This document shows, piece after piece, positions 30,928 through 43,025 of a DNA stretch of 64,000 nt; position 1 is the first letter of the stretch, and each line of letters begins with the position of its first letter. Origin of the DNA: Parapristionchus giblindavisi (Eukaryota > Nematoda > Chromadorea > Rhabditida > Diplogasteridae); assembly GCA_943737045.1 (NCBI GenBank), contig CALSFV010000040.1:372001-436000 (forward strand). The letters are read 5' to 3'. The notes under the pieces are model-generated. The model ran no database searches and was not told where the DNA came from. It was given only the letters and a program-made list of their open reading frames with translations. The translations under genes were made by a program, and so were the position numbers.

Positions 30928-33900
30928 TATTATTATTATTATTTATTATTATGTTATAATTTAGAGCATGGGTTCTATGAGCATTAATCAGATTTTGAAT
31001 TCTACAGTTATGAAGAACGATAAGTAAAAGGGACACTCAAGCAAAAACTGAAACTATCGAATTCAAAGAATGTGATAAAATCTGTGGCCGTATGCATGAA
31101 CAACGGGAAAACCGTTTTCCGGGAAAATGTGACGTCATTAGCGTAGGCGGAGGATTTTTGGAAAACGCCTCCGCCTACGCTAATGTCGTCACATTTTCGC
31201 TAAAAACTGTTCATGCATACGGCCACTGGTCAAAGAGGAGAGTTTCGAACAGCGAGTGTTGGTTAGTATCACCTTCCCTTCTTCCTCGAACAGTCTCCTT
31301 CGGTACATTGTCGATAATATCACACTCGTCAGCAGTTACGCAATCACCGCTAGACTCGGAACGATAAAATCCCTCACGGCAGACGCAATTTGACGAAACA
31401 CAGTCACGCAGGGCACAAATCTGGTGTTAGTATTATATTTATGTAGAATTTTAACAGTTCGGTTTAAGTGACACTCATTTAATACTCCACTATGACCACA
31501 CTCTCCCGCTTTCGTCTACTGCGAGAGAGTATTGCCAATGCGGAGAGTTTCAAATTAGCTTGAGGTGTCTCATAATCACACTGAATATCAACAAAATTTT
31601 ACGAAATACGAAATACCAGCGGTTAAAATAACGATGACAAGTTAGTTTAGTTTGTATGTATAATAAAACAATATATCACGCGTGTCACTGAAGAATCGAG
31701 TAAAATCCGGGGGTGTTTGGCACATTTTTTGACCCCCCACATATTAATGCATTTTTTGATAGTCCTTAGGGTCCCTAACAAGCTGGCCAGAGCTTTTTTG
31801 CATATCTTCATTTTCTACGTCGAGAGACGACGTCAAACTTTTTTGACGCCGAAATCGGCCGACTTTAGAGCTCTGTAGCTCTTCGGGGTGTGGTTTTGGT
31901 TTCGAGCCTTCAACAGAATAATTTCCTAGAATGTCGAGGAGAATTCATCTGCATTATTGGCCGATCGATATTTGTATTAGTATATCTGTAAATCGATTTT
32001 GTTGAATTGTGTTTAACAAAAATCGAAGCCGAAGGTTTTTTAATAGCTCAATCGACTGACCTCGACGAGAGGATTTCAACGGTATGCTGAACGTTTCGTC
32101 ATGTGGTAGCCTTCGAAAGTTATGAGCATTTCAAGTTATTTTGTTTGAGAAATTCGTCCATTTTCATAATCAAACCATCCGGATTGGTTGATTCACTCAT
32201 CTATCAACCATCTCGAAAACTGGCTGGGTAGTGTAGTGGATTAAGTCGCTGTTTGCTTTTCGACTATCAGGGGTTCGATCCTCCTTGCCGCACTTTTCTT
32301 TTGCTGATTTTGTTTTTTGTCGAAATGTTTTCCTGTGATTATGAAAACCAGAAAAAACGAAAAATACACTAACTTATCAGTAAGCGTTAACTTTAACACG
32401 ATCAGGAAGAGAAGAGTTGTGGATGAGTCGGATGACTCGGAGCAGGACGATGTCGTTTTCGAGGAAGAGGGAGATGATGAGGAGGACGAGACAGAGGATA
32501 TTCTCGGATAACACGAAGATGACTTCTTTAGGATGATAGAGTGTGATAAAATATTCCTGTGAATTCGAAGCCTTTTTGTTGTTTTGTTGTCATTTACATT
32601 CATGTTGTTTAATATTCATCGATTGACTATGAATTAAAATAAATTTAACAATGAAAACGAAACCTCCAAAGTTATCAAAAATAACTTGGAGATGCACTAG
32701 AACAATAGTAAAACTTATTACAATGGGTGAAGTCATCGCAAGTCATCGAGGCAGTAGAGTGGGTAGATCACTGGCCGCGTCACTCTCCTCTCGTGTGATC
32801 GCACGCCATTAAAATCTTAAAATGCTCATAGCTTTCGAAGGCTACCACATAACAAAACGTTCAGCATACCGTTGAAATCCTCTCGTCGAGGTCAGTCGAT
32901 TGAGCTATTAAAAACCTTCGGCTTCGATTTTTGTTTTAAACCAATCAATGAAATCGATTTACAAAAATACTAAATAAAATATCGACCTGACAATGATGTA
33001 GGCGCATTCTCCTTAACATTCCGAGTAATTCTTCTGTTGACGACTCGATACCAAAATCACATCCCGAAGAGATACAGAGCCCCAAAGTCGGCAAATTTCG
33101 GCGTCAAAAAAGTTTGACGTCGTTTCTCGGCGTTGAAAATGAAGATATGCAAAAAAGCTCTGGCCACCTTGTTAGGGACCCTATGGACTACCAAAAAATG
33201 GCCTTTGCTCATTTTCGACTTTTTCATTGTGCCACCGTTTATTCGAACCTTACGCGACACGCGTGATATTTTGTTACAAAAAAAGAAAACTAGTCAAACC
33301 AGTCTTTCAGCCAGGTTGAATGATCGTTTGGAACAGCTCGGCTCGCATACTGTGCAATTCTTCCAAATCTCCAATGGGGAACAATGTACCGTACTCTCTC
33401 CTACCGTAACGTTGGCTACCATATCCTGCCCTACCGTAGCCGCTCGTACCGTGACCTCAGCCACAACATCGGCCGCTTGTCTTCTTTCATCAAATTGTGC
33501 ATCAATTCTCTCCATTGATACCAATGTTGGAAATAATTCATCTGGATTAGTATTTTGTTCGTTGATTAGCCGGCTCACCCCGAGCTAATTTTACTCTCCT
33601 CTCTCACAATACTCTCTCGTAGACAAAGAAAGCGAGAGAACCTTGCTAGAGCAATGTGCTTCAAATTAGCTCGGGGTTTATTTAAAGATTACATAGATAA
33701 AGCTACACAGTAAGACGCACAAGGCACAAGGGACACGTGTCGACCGTAAGAGTGCAATTCATATTTTAATAAAACACGTTAAAACACTTATAAAAAATCG
33801 AACATTTTCGTGCTATTTTCTAGTGAACTTGTGGCTTTCTCTAATTGGATAAATTAGTTTTGTTATCTTCCTTTAACGAATGTTACTTACACGGTGCTAC

Positions 33901-36900
33901 CGTAGTCGTGGTAGAAGTCGTCGGCGCGTTCCATGAACACCAATGGGATGGATGGCAACTTCAATATTGATTTTTTAAAAATTTTATTGCGATGTAGCGG
34001 ATCCGCTACTCAAGTCAGAAAACACTCATCAATAAAGTCAGAATGCGATAATAAGCATACGGTAGCGAGTTCAAAGTCGTGCGCAGCAATTTCTCACACA
34101 GTAATCTACGCGCGCTGATAAATTCACTTCGGGAAATATTACTTTTTTTCAATCAATAAGTCATACCGGCCATTCCAGTGTCTCGAGTATCCGTCTTTGC
34201 AGCGACAACCGCCTACACCCCAGCACTGTGACGGGCACACCTGTGATTATTATTGATTTTTTATCTTTGATCTTTGATCTTTGATCTTTGATCAACGATT
34301 AGAGCCCAGCCAAATATTTTCAGTGTTTATGCCCTGAAGTGCATTTCGTGAACTTACACTAGTATTTTTAAGAAGATACCTTTTCGGGATGTGCACAGCT
34401 CTTCTCACATTGATCGCCACACTGATCCCAAATCTCGTCTTGTGCGCAACCTAAATAAATCACAGCGAAATATAATAAAAATCATTTTAAAAGGCTATAA
34501 TAAACGATAAAAATCACTGTAATATTCTTCTAGAAATATTTTATTGGTTCAAAGGCCAACTACCCATTGAAATAAATTTGTTCTTGCAATGTTGTAGTAT
34601 GCATGAAACATATTTCTTACTTCTCGGTTCTTCAGTAACGACCGGTTGATTGGGCCTAGCGGGAAGTGCTGGTGCGGACCCGGTTCCGGTTCCATCGGTT
34701 CTCGGGCAGTCCGACACCGTGATGCACATGTTCGAGAGGCGCACGAAGCCGGGCAGACATTGGCATCGAGCTGATCCACAGGCGCTGTCGCAGGTCTGAA
34801 AAGCGCATTGTATTGGGGAAAAAAGTCAAGTTTTAGTGTGCTATTGAAACAGTAGAATTGGTATTCATGATGCGGTGTTACATTTTCAAAACGTGCGCAC
34901 GCCGTAACCTCCGCCGTAACGTCTTCGTAACGTCTCCGTCGTTACGGCGAAGGTGCGCACGTTTTAGAAAATGTAGCAACGCATAATGTTCAAGAAGCAT
35001 GACAAAGCTGAAATAATGGAAAATACGCACTGGGGATGGATTCTCGCAGGTTCCCTCGCACGAACTGCAACTGAGATACCGCTCGTTCGCTCTGCATTCT
35101 GAGTATATCACTGACGTTTTGTTGTCATCTTTTAAAATAAAATAAACTAATCAATAAAAGTAACTAACGGCATGTGCCCCTAATCATGCAAACCAGGTCA
35201 ACTACGAGCTCGTCTACTGCCTTTGTTGATGTCGTGGACTGAAAATATGGAAATAATGAATAAATTTATGGATTCCAATGATAACTTAGGTACCTGATTA
35301 TTGATTGCAGTGAGCAGATTCGCTTTCGCCTTCTCGACAGCCTCCACTGTGTCGTCATCTACCATCGGAGGTGAACCTCCACGAGACCACGATGAGGCGA
35401 GAGGAGATAGGGGACTGAAAATCGATTTTGGGATGTCTCAAATTTCGGCTGTTTAGGACCGAAAAAAGTGACGAATCATAAGGGGATTTTCGACTGATTT
35501 GGTAGGCGGCTGTTTTTCTCTGTCGCATGTTGTATGTAACTTTTCAATAGAATCTATATTACCATGTCAGAGTAATGCATTGGAATCATGTATAATCGAA
35601 CTAATATTTAAAAAAAATTGATTGAGAAGTGTATTTAGAAGGATCGAAATCATAATGAAACCCCACAAAGATATTTATCTCATCACTCACCCTTTCCTCC
35701 TCAACGGTTCCTCTTGGGAAGTGGAATGCTCCGAAAGACGATCTTCGATCACATTACCCAGGGTTCCCTGAAAGTTACTACACAGTTTTACTTTTTTTAT
35801 GTGTACACTTTAAAATTAAAACTATTATAGATAATGTTAATGAATTAAATTAGTAATGTGATTCATGGTGTTTCGGCCGCGCTGATAAAATGAAAATATG
35901 AATCTAAATTAAACATCCAATTTGTACGTGCGCGATCAAAACTAGATCGCCGACCAAAGATCAATACCTCCTCTCCTTGCGTGAGATCCTCCTCACTCTC
36001 ACCCTCCACGCATTCCGGCATCGCATCACATGTTGCGCAGTCGGCTGCAAGGACATGTTGAAGTTAGATATTTTTCCGACTGGAACAGTTTTGCATTCAT
36101 CAGACTATACCTATATTGGATATATTATATTCTTTGAGCCAGATATTATAATAACAATAATAATCTATTCCTTACAAGGGGATGGTCGCAACTGGTCCTG
36201 GGCATATGAGACAGCAATAACATTACTAGGATCAGTTTTCGATGCTGATTACGAATCCGTTTTCAGAAAGTGCCTAATCGACCTGATTTTCGAGGAAATC
36301 GATATTTTAATTAGGAAATTCGTGTGGTTTCTTGCGCAAACAGTCGGGGTGGGCTGGTGAACTCATCTATAAACTCTCGCAATAGTTTACCTTACATTGC
36401 CGGATCTTTCCGATGCAATCCAGATAGTTTGTGAAGGAAACTACACGACTTTTGAATTAACAGGACAAATTTAAATACCGATTTTCTCGGAACAGAGGTC
36501 GATTAGGCATTTTCTGAATACGGATTCGTAATGAGCATCGAAAACTGATCATAGCCATGTTATTGCCATCTCATATGGCCAGGACCAGTTGCGACCATCC
36601 CCTTGTTAGAGTGAACGCCTCAGGGGAGGGATATGTTTTTATCCGTATCATATCAGCAAGTGGTTTGATTTGAAGCGATAAAATTTTGCCTATTAAAAGT
36701 TGAAATATGTCAGTTCTCACCACTGCACTACAATTCAGATCAAAAGAGTCTCGCGCACCCCGCACTCATTAGCTAACAAGTGAGGAACTCCCTCACGCTC
36801 AAAACCTGTTTCGGATATGCATCAGTGCTGCCACAGTGCTACTTACTCAGCTACTATGTTTCACTACATATTTGCAAGTGGACAGTGTTCTCGAGGAATG

Positions 36901-37680
36901 CGAGGTCATTGGAAATTAGAATGTCGATCGGAATATATCTCAAAGGTTTTATCTTCCATAGCTTTGGAATAGAGAAATAGTATGGGAAACGAAGATAGCG
37001 GTTACGGTCAACGGATAAAAGATAATCGTAATTTCGCAAACACCCGAGCATTCCTCGGAGAAATGTATTGGAACGGGAGCAATCGAGAAAATGACCTTTC
37101 GGTGTCCTTGATTCGGTTAAAAGCACACACCCTTTCTTAATGTTGAAAAGGGTTTGGAGATCAACATCTATTTAGTTCGTGTACCACTACACCATTGAAC
37201 CATTAGGTTGCAATTGTTTCACGTCATCTTCCTCTTTAGTAGAATCCTTCGGTCGGAGAATCAACAAATACAGTTCGAAAAGTCCTCAAACGCACACCCC
37301 GAGATAATTTACTCCCCGCTCTGGCCACGATCTCTCGCAAACAAAGAAAGCGAGAGATTGTTGCCAGAGAGTTTCAATATTTATCTCGGAGGGTGATTTT
37401 AATGTTGAAAATTATGTAATATGGATAGAGTAAGCATGTATCTTTTATCAAATTTCTTTCGCATCTAATTGCTGTGAATTAATGAAAATATTCCAAATTA
37501 ATAAAACTCACGTGGCGGATTCATTCTGCATACTTTTCCAGGCATACAGCTTACTCGATAGCAACTGGTAGGCATTACTGGTGGTGGTATGGGTATGTCG
37601 GGGAAGTCTTCTTGCACCTCTTGCTGACCCGAGACACAGAGGATAAGGAGTGGCAACGCCAACGAGTGAGCCAGCAGCAT
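29692..37680 (-). CDS. Secreted multi-TIL-domain protein (protease-inhibitor type), 17 exons, 584 aa
   Basis: Exons: 37512-37680, 35968-36044, 35691-35767, 35294-35414, 35169-35238, 35031-35098, 34621-34795, 34380-34450, 34167-34240, 33891-33958, 33300-33541, 31273-31420, 30743-30819, 30576-30631, 30380-30447, 30109-30182, 29692-29811. The total is 1755 nt and every junction keeps frame. Start lies 8 nt after TTTCCAG, a likely trans-splice acceptor; MLLAHSLALPLLILCVSG is a signal peptide. After an acidic, low-complexity linker come about five trypsin-inhibitor-like cysteine-rich domains (pattern C..NE....C..C...C / C...C....C.C..G(F/Y).R), e.g. CPSNERWRTCASRCEPTC and CQCVPGYVR. Each domain is divided between exons at the same internal point in phase 0. 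TIL domains usually inhibit serine proteases or occur in secreted adhesive proteins; target unknown. The 30447 acceptor and 35169 donor are weaker choices. Confidence 0.85.
29948..30045. mobile_element. TTAA palindromic MITE family B, degenerate, in TIL-gene intron
   Basis: ACCCCCGAGCAAATTTCACT ... GACAGAGCGGAGTGTTTAG retains the core but lacks clear TTAA ends. Confidence 0.45.
30841..30955. repeat. Long (ATT)n microsatellite in TIL-gene intron
   Basis: About 37 ATT units with few interruptions. It explains the poly-isoleucine open frame on the plus strand. Confidence 0.95.
31085..31225. mobile_element. Palindromic MITE family D, copy 1, in TIL-gene intron
   Basis: GTGGCCGTATGCATGAAC and GTTCATGCATACGGCCAC flank a hairpin with GTGACGTCATTAGCGTAGGC and its complement. 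Copy 2 is at 60613-60764. Confidence 0.8.
31465..31575. mobile_element. TTAA palindromic MITE family B in TIL-gene intron
   Basis: TTTAATACTCCACTATGACC ... GCGGAGAGTTTCAAATTAGC; the hairpin core is well kept, the ends diverged. Confidence 0.6.
32226..32292 (+). other. tRNA-derived sequence in foldback
   Basis: GTAGTGTAGTGGATTAAG (A box) and AGGGGTTCGATCCTCC (B box), in the same place as in the 12063 element. The D-loop has an extra T relative to 12597-12660. Confidence 0.6.
32317..32511 (+). CDS. Acidic ORF inside foldback element (hypothetical)
   Basis: 64 codons, basic start then IRKRRVVDESDDSEQDD and a long Asp/Glu run. The copy in the other foldback (about 12795-12925) keeps RKRRV.DES.DSE.DD although its ATG context is lost. 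It may be a captured host-gene or transposon-protein fragment; no known domain. Confidence 0.3.
   Translation: MSKCFPVIMKTRKNEKYTNLSVSVNFNTIRKRRVVDESDDSEQDDVVFEEEGDDEEDETEDILG
33573..33685. mobile_element. TTAA palindromic MITE family B in TIL-gene intron
   Basis: GGCTCACCCCGAGCTAATTT ... AATTAGCTCGGGGTTTATTTAA. It lies 30 bp upstream of the acceptor of exon 33300-33541. Confidence 0.7.
34869..34985. mobile_element. MITE family F, copy 2, in TIL-gene intron
   Basis: ATGCGGTGTTACATTTTCAA ... TGTAGCAACGCAT with GTGCGCACGCCGTAAC repeated inverted; GC-rich hairpin. Confidence 0.7.
36172..36608. mobile_element. Foldback element with about 140-bp arms in TIL-gene intron
   Basis: ACAAGGGGATGGTCGCAACT and onward is repeated inverted up to GTTGCGACCATCCCCTTGT; the arms cover 36172-36318 and 36470-36608. 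The core (36320-36470) is unique in the window. No coding capacity beyond the mirrored frames. Confidence 0.75.
37288..37402. mobile_element. TTAA palindromic MITE family B in TIL-gene intron
   Basis: GCACACCCCGAGATAATTTA ... TTTATCTCGGAGGGTGATTTTAA with the GCAAACAAAGAAAGCGAG loop. Confidence 0.7.
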
Positions 37681-37739
37681 CTTATATCTGGAAATATTAT
37701 AGTAAAGAGGTTTGTCTGAATTCAAGCAATAAAAATATG

Positions 37740-39047
37740 AATATGAAATAATATATAGAATATGTGAAACAAGAAATCTGCGGGGCGGATGCCTAACTTG
37801 AATTTGAACGTAAAAACAATACGAATAGATGAAAAGAAATCATATAGCTTAATAATTAATAATTTATCTATGCCCGAGGCGCAACAGCAATTTGAAAGAT
37901 CAAGATATGATTGACATTAGCGCAGACTCCTGAGCACATCGGCTCTGCATTTGTCGAAAGAAGAGATATGGGGATGAGTAGGATGGGTTTAAGGTATGCA
38001 TCTCTTTATCATCTAATTGGAACGGGAATGAAGCCGGGCTGATCTTGACTACTTGACACGATGACTTTCACTCTCTCGAGCTCTCGCTCGTGGTTCGGGG
38101 TCAAGTCGCCGCATCGTCTATCTTTTCCAATTCATACCTCTTAAAATACTCCATGTTTACTCCGGTATCGCTCGAACTGGTAGCTGAAAAAAGACCAAAA
38201 GCGAGAAAACAGTTCGGAAAACTGTTAATCGTCAGAGATAACGATCTAGTAGGAAGTCTCTAAGGAAGTGAAAATGTGCGTGATTGTAAAAAAATGTGCG
38301 AAGACATGTGAACTGTACAAAATTTTGAGAACGGAAAAATAACACTATTTCGATCGTGCCTGACCATAATATGATAAAACAGAATGAAACCGTAAAGGTG
38401 GGTTTCCTGTGGGAAAGAGTTGTAGTGAAAATTTGACATTACAAGGACTCTGTCTGCCTCTTCAATAGTAAATCGATCCTATGGTCAAGCAAATCTCGAG
38501 GTCAATCTAATTAAAGGGAGCGAAACCGCCAGACTAACGGTCTCTTCACTTCTCTACGGTATCTCGTTTACACACACCGGAAGAAGTAGGATGAGGAATG
38601 ATGAGACACGCTGGCACGGGCTACGCAAGAGTGGTATGCTACGCTATGTGGTCAGTGTTCAGCTACTTATACGGTAGGTTATGTACAGTAGGATACGGTA
38701 TGACAAAAGTAGGATAAATGTTCATGATGCAGTTTTTTCAACATTTAAACAATTTGTCGAGATCGAGAAAAAATATAGGTTATAATCAACAATTACAAGC
38801 TTGCATGCACATTAGATTTTAAATTGTAAGATGCCAACATTATTATATTAATAATGATGTTTCATGGTGTTTCGGACGTTACGTATAATTACGCTTCACC
38901 GGATCAGCAGCGACATGAGATGGTTCCACTCATTCTTGTTTCTTGCAATATTCATTGCACATTGAAAGCGAAAAATCTATATCCACTTTTATTCAAAATA
39001 GAATCGTCGTCGAAATAATTAAGCATTTATTGATCGGACGTATAAGT
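37740..39047. other. Intergenic, fragments only
   Basis: Upstream flank of the TIL gene. 38512-38570 is half a family-G MITE; 38835-38880 repeats the AATGATGTTTCATGGTGTTT fragment also found at 3727, 35855 and 56720; 38915-39047 matches the 3' flank of the transthyretin-like gene copies (48115-48250), marking the left edge of the tandem array. No gene. Confidence 0.5.
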
Positions 39048-39407
39048 ATTGATCTTATTGGCTAGTTCTTCAGTGAGCTACAGATTGAAAGTGTAGTTTG
39101 ATCAGACGAGATAGTATAGAGACATGAGAGAGTGCAGAGAGTGCGGGGCAAAGGACGCTTACATTGGTCTGACCTCACTCTCTCTCATCAATCCAACAAT
39201 CAACAGTCCATTCCCTATCCCACTGTTTGTCTCATTCAATCTTTTGATTATAAATAGTCATCTTTGAAATTATGTTTTATAAAGATCGATTCCATTTTCA
39301 TAATCAATTTCCTATCACCTTTTCCAACAGTGCTTGTTCCTTTCCATTGTATCGAGTAATTCAAAATTAGAAGTCTAATTAAAATGGCTTTTCAACATTT
39401 TGACTTG

Positions 39408-39532
39408 AATGCACACCCGAGCTAATTTGATTCTCTGCTCTGGCCAGACTCACTGCAGCCAAATCAATATTTATCAATGGAGAGCATTGCCAGAGCGGAG
39501 TTCCAAATTAGGTCGGGGTGTGAATTTAAACC
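39408..39532. mobile_element. TTAA MITE family B in array unit 1
   Basis: CACACCCGAGCTAATTTGAT ... CAAATTAGGTCGGGGTGTG. Equivalent copies in later units are at 41727-41854, 45402-45518 and 52146-52264. Confidence 0.7.
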
Positions 39533-40711
39533 TTGTCGTGCTCAAATAGTAATATATCATTGTTATAATATTCATTCAGATCTCACTGCCCTCTACTAGC
39601 CAATGAACGATGAATCTCTTGTCAGTTATGGATCTCACTCTCTCGTTCTTACTCCCTCCGAAGACGAAGCAACTACACAACTTTACCGTTCGAAACCTCT
39701 TTAGATGCGTTTGTTTTCTTTATACACAAAGTTTACGCTGTCCTGACGGCAAATAATCATAGGGGTAGCTTGTATTACTGAACTACAATAGAGAAGTGAG
39801 CTTACTCCTTCTCGAAAAGGCATGATTTTCTCTTTCGTTCGTGAAAGTAATGAGCACTGTGGTAATATAACTGAGAATAAGTTAGAAGAAACATATAACA
39901 TATTGATAGCCTATATATGCGACATTTTATTGCTTAGAAAAAACAAAATTATAGTAGATCTAGTTTTTCTGAATGGATTCTGTCTTACTCTCTCTGTTTT
40001 CTAATGTGAATCTTCTAATAGTAATCAATATCCATTAATCAATGAATGTAATCAATTTTATGTATTGGATATAATTTATTATAGATCCATCGATCGATTC
40101 GTTGTTTCTCATCCAATCCGTCAATCTGGGCTTCGATCTCCTTCGATGATTCAACTTCAAAGATGGCTTTCCAGCAAATCTTTGCATGATGTCTCTTTGT
40201 TCACCCACTCAGGACGACTTCTTTTCAAAGTGGTCTTGTACCCGGCTCAGATATGTTTCCAAATTCGTAAATAATTATAGTTTATACTCCGTTTAATGAA
40301 AGATTCTGTCCTTTTCTTTTCAACCGAATATATTTAGATTCTTCGATCATTCAATCTTCCCTGTCCAGGACTTCCCCACTGTCAGAGGATCTCGTTATTG
40401 AACTTCGGTTTTGCGTGAACAAGGAGAGTAAATGGATCATAACAAGGACAGTTTTCTTTGCTTTTTATTTCTTTTCGATAATTTTGCACAGGCTACAAAA
40501 CTCTATTGATCGATTCAGTGCTATTAATCGTAACGTTTAGATTCTTCGAGATTGCACTGTTTCTTCTCCATGTTCCCGTTCCCGTTGTGAAAGGATCTCC
40601 TTGCTGAAGTCCTCAAACTCCGTTATCCGATGTCGTCCTGAACTCCTCGTACGACGTCGTTTCTGCTACTACGGCAAACTCAAACTCAGACTTTGTCTAT
40701 GAATAAATTTA

Positions 40712-41060
40712 TTGGGGTGTTACACATGATGTTATTCGTGTATCATATATGGGTGTCCATCCCCGCGCAGTCAAAGGGGCGGAGCTTAAATCTCTATATA
40801 TAGCTAGTCTCTTGAAGCAGAGACGCTCAGTATATCACGACCATTCAATCTGAGTACTAACAGGGACCCATGGTCTAGTGGATAAGGGGCCAGACCAGAA
40901 CAACAACGGTTGCTCCGCGAGAGAAGTTCAATACCCAAGCCGATCTGCAAAAGATTCTCCCTATTCTACCAACCATTTTGGACTATTTGATACATACAGT
41001 AATCGCCTCTCCCTACGCTTTTGCCCATTGCTCCGCAGAGATCCATTTATTTGAATACTT
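40712..41060 (+). promoter_or_regulatory. TATA plus tRNA-like cassette, copy 1
   Basis: A conserved ~340-bp segment: CATCCCCGCGCAGTCAAAGG, TATA box CTCTATATATAGCT (40790-40803), GCTCAGTATAT start-like site, then GGGACCCATGGTCTAGTGG (A-box match to tRNA-Glu) and AAGTTCAATACCC (weak B box). Repeated at 43722, 47690, 50843 and 54437. A 64-codon frame across it is kept in several copies but is not called: the first copy lacks the ATG. Confidence 0.5.
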
Positions 41061-41726
41061 ATCGTGAAATGACTTTTTTCTATTTAGTTTAATCTTTTTT
41101 TTTCACTTTTTTTTCTATTTTTATTTTATCTATAATTCTTTCCTATTTTGACTTTTTCATAAAATTATTTATTCCGTTCACTGACCGCTCTATGTCGCTT
41201 GGTATCGGAATGCTTCTCTTTTAAATCATTGAGACCTTCTGTATATTTGACTTCTTCTTACAGTTTTATTTGTTACAGCATTTTTTATGCTCTTTCTCTT
41301 ATCACTTTTGTAAACATATTTTAATAAAACCATAAGGTCACTCTGTAGAAATAAAAATGGATTGATCTTATTGGCTAGTTCTTCAGTGAGCTACAGATTG
41401 AAAGTGTAGTTTGATGAGACGATATAGAATACAGACATGAGAGAGTGCAGAGAGTGCGTGGCAAAGGACGCTTACATTGGTCTGACCTCACTCTCTCTCT
41501 CTCTCATCAATCCAACAATCGACAGTCTATTCCCTATCCCACTGTTTGTCTCATTCCATCTTTTGATTATAAATAGTCATCTTTGAAATTTTGTTTTATA
41601 AAGATCGATTCCGTTTTCATAATTAGTTTTCTATCACCTTTTCCAACAGTGCTTGTTCCATTCCATTGTCTCGAGTAATTTCAAAATTAGAAGTCTATTT
41701 AAAATGGTAAACAAACATTTTGACTT

Positions 41727-41854
41727 GAAGGCACAACCGAGCTAATTTGATTCTCCGCTCTGGCCGCACTCACTGCAGACAAAGCTTTATTGGTCAATTG
41801 AGAGCATTGCCAGAACGGAGTTTCAAATTAGCTCGAGGCGTGCCTTTAAACCTT
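41727..41854. mobile_element. TTAA MITE family B in array unit 2
   Basis: GCACAACCGAGCTAATTTGA ... TTAGCTCGAGGCGTGCCTTTAA. Confidence 0.65.
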
Positions 41855-42022
41855 ACGTGTTGTGCTCAAATCGTACTCTACCATAGCTATTATATTCATT
41901 CAGATCTCACTAGCCAATGAACGATGTATCTCAGTTATGGATCTCACTCTCTCGTTCTTGCTCCCTCCGAAGGTGAAGCGACTACACAACTTTTCGACTC
42001 GAAACCTCTTCAGATGAGTTTG

Positions 42023-42150
42023 TTTTCCTTAAAGTGGCTGACACCTTTCTCAACGGTCTCTTCTACGCTCTACACTCTCTCGTTGTTAGATAACTGAGAA
42101 ATAGTGCGCGCAATGAAGAGGCCATTGAGTGAGGTCACCCTCCCTTTAAT
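42023..42150. mobile_element. TTAA MITE family G, copy 2
   Basis: TTAAAGTGGCTGACACC ... GGTCACCCTCCCTTTAA with CTCAACGGTCTCTTC inverted inside; present only in array unit 2. Confidence 0.65.
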
Positions 42151-42934
42151 ACACAAAGTTTACGCTATCCTAACGGCAAATTATCTTAGGGGTACGTTGT
42201 ATTGCTGAAATACAATAGAGAAGTGAGCGTACTCCATCTTGAAAATACATGATTTTTCTCTATCGTTCGAGAAACTAATGAGAACTGTAGTAATATAACT
42301 GAGAATAAGTTAGAATAAGCATTACATCATTTGGGGTAGCCTAAATATGCGAAAGTTTATTGCTTACAAAAACAAAATTATGGTAGATCTAGTTTTTCTG
42401 AATGGATTCTAACTTAATCTCTTTGTTTTCTAATCTGAATCTTGTAATAGTAATCAATATCCGTTAATCAATGAATGTAATCAATTAATAAATAATATTA
42501 AATAATAATAATAGTATTGGATATAATTTATTATAGATCCATCGATCGATTCCTGGTTTCTCATCGAATTCTTCATCTCCTTCGACCATTCAACTTCAAA
42601 AATGACGTTCCAGCAAATCTTTTCGTGATGCCTCTTTGCTCCCCCACACAGGACGACTTCTTTTCAAAGTGGTCTCGGAACCGGCTCAGATATGTTTTCT
42701 TTGAGAGTAAATAACGCAACATTTATACTCCGTTTAATGTAAGATTCTGTCCTTTTCATTTTAACCGAATAGATTTAGATTCTTCGATCATTCAATCTTC
42801 CCTTTCCAAGACTTCCCGTGGGTTGTTAACTTCAATTTCTAATGTATTTTTTTTCTGGATTCTACTCCGAGCACAGATGTTGAAATACCATCAAGATACA
42901 CGATGACCCGATGAATAGAAGAAAGAATTGAACG

Positions 42935-43025
42935 TCATTGATCTATGAAGGACCCCCTGTCATGACCCACCGCACCAATGTGCAGATGTGATAAAGATTA
43001 TTATTATTATTATTATTATTATTAT
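42935..43025. repeat. Deleted LINE remnant and (ATT)n
   Basis: The flank AACGTCATTGAT is joined directly to CTATGAAGGACCCCCTGTC-ATGACCCACCGCACCAATG, whereas at 46950-47640 these are separated by 650 bp of LINE. Both break points carry CATTGAT. Confidence 0.55.

Larger units (their letters stand above)
31673..33269. mobile_element. 1.6-kb foldback element (family C, copy 3) in TIL-gene intron
   Basis: ATATCACGCGTGTCACTGAA at the left and the inverse GACACGCGTGATAT at the right, with arms of about 500 bp. The centre holds a tRNA-like segment (32226-32292) and an acidic coding-like frame (32317-32511) ending EEEGDDEEDETEDILG. The right end lies about 30 bp from the splice donor of TIL exon 33300-33541. 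Confidence 0.8.

Noticed and set aside
30658..30987. Poly-isoleucine/tyrosine ORF
   Set aside because: It is a translation of the (ATT)n microsatellite in a TIL-gene intron.
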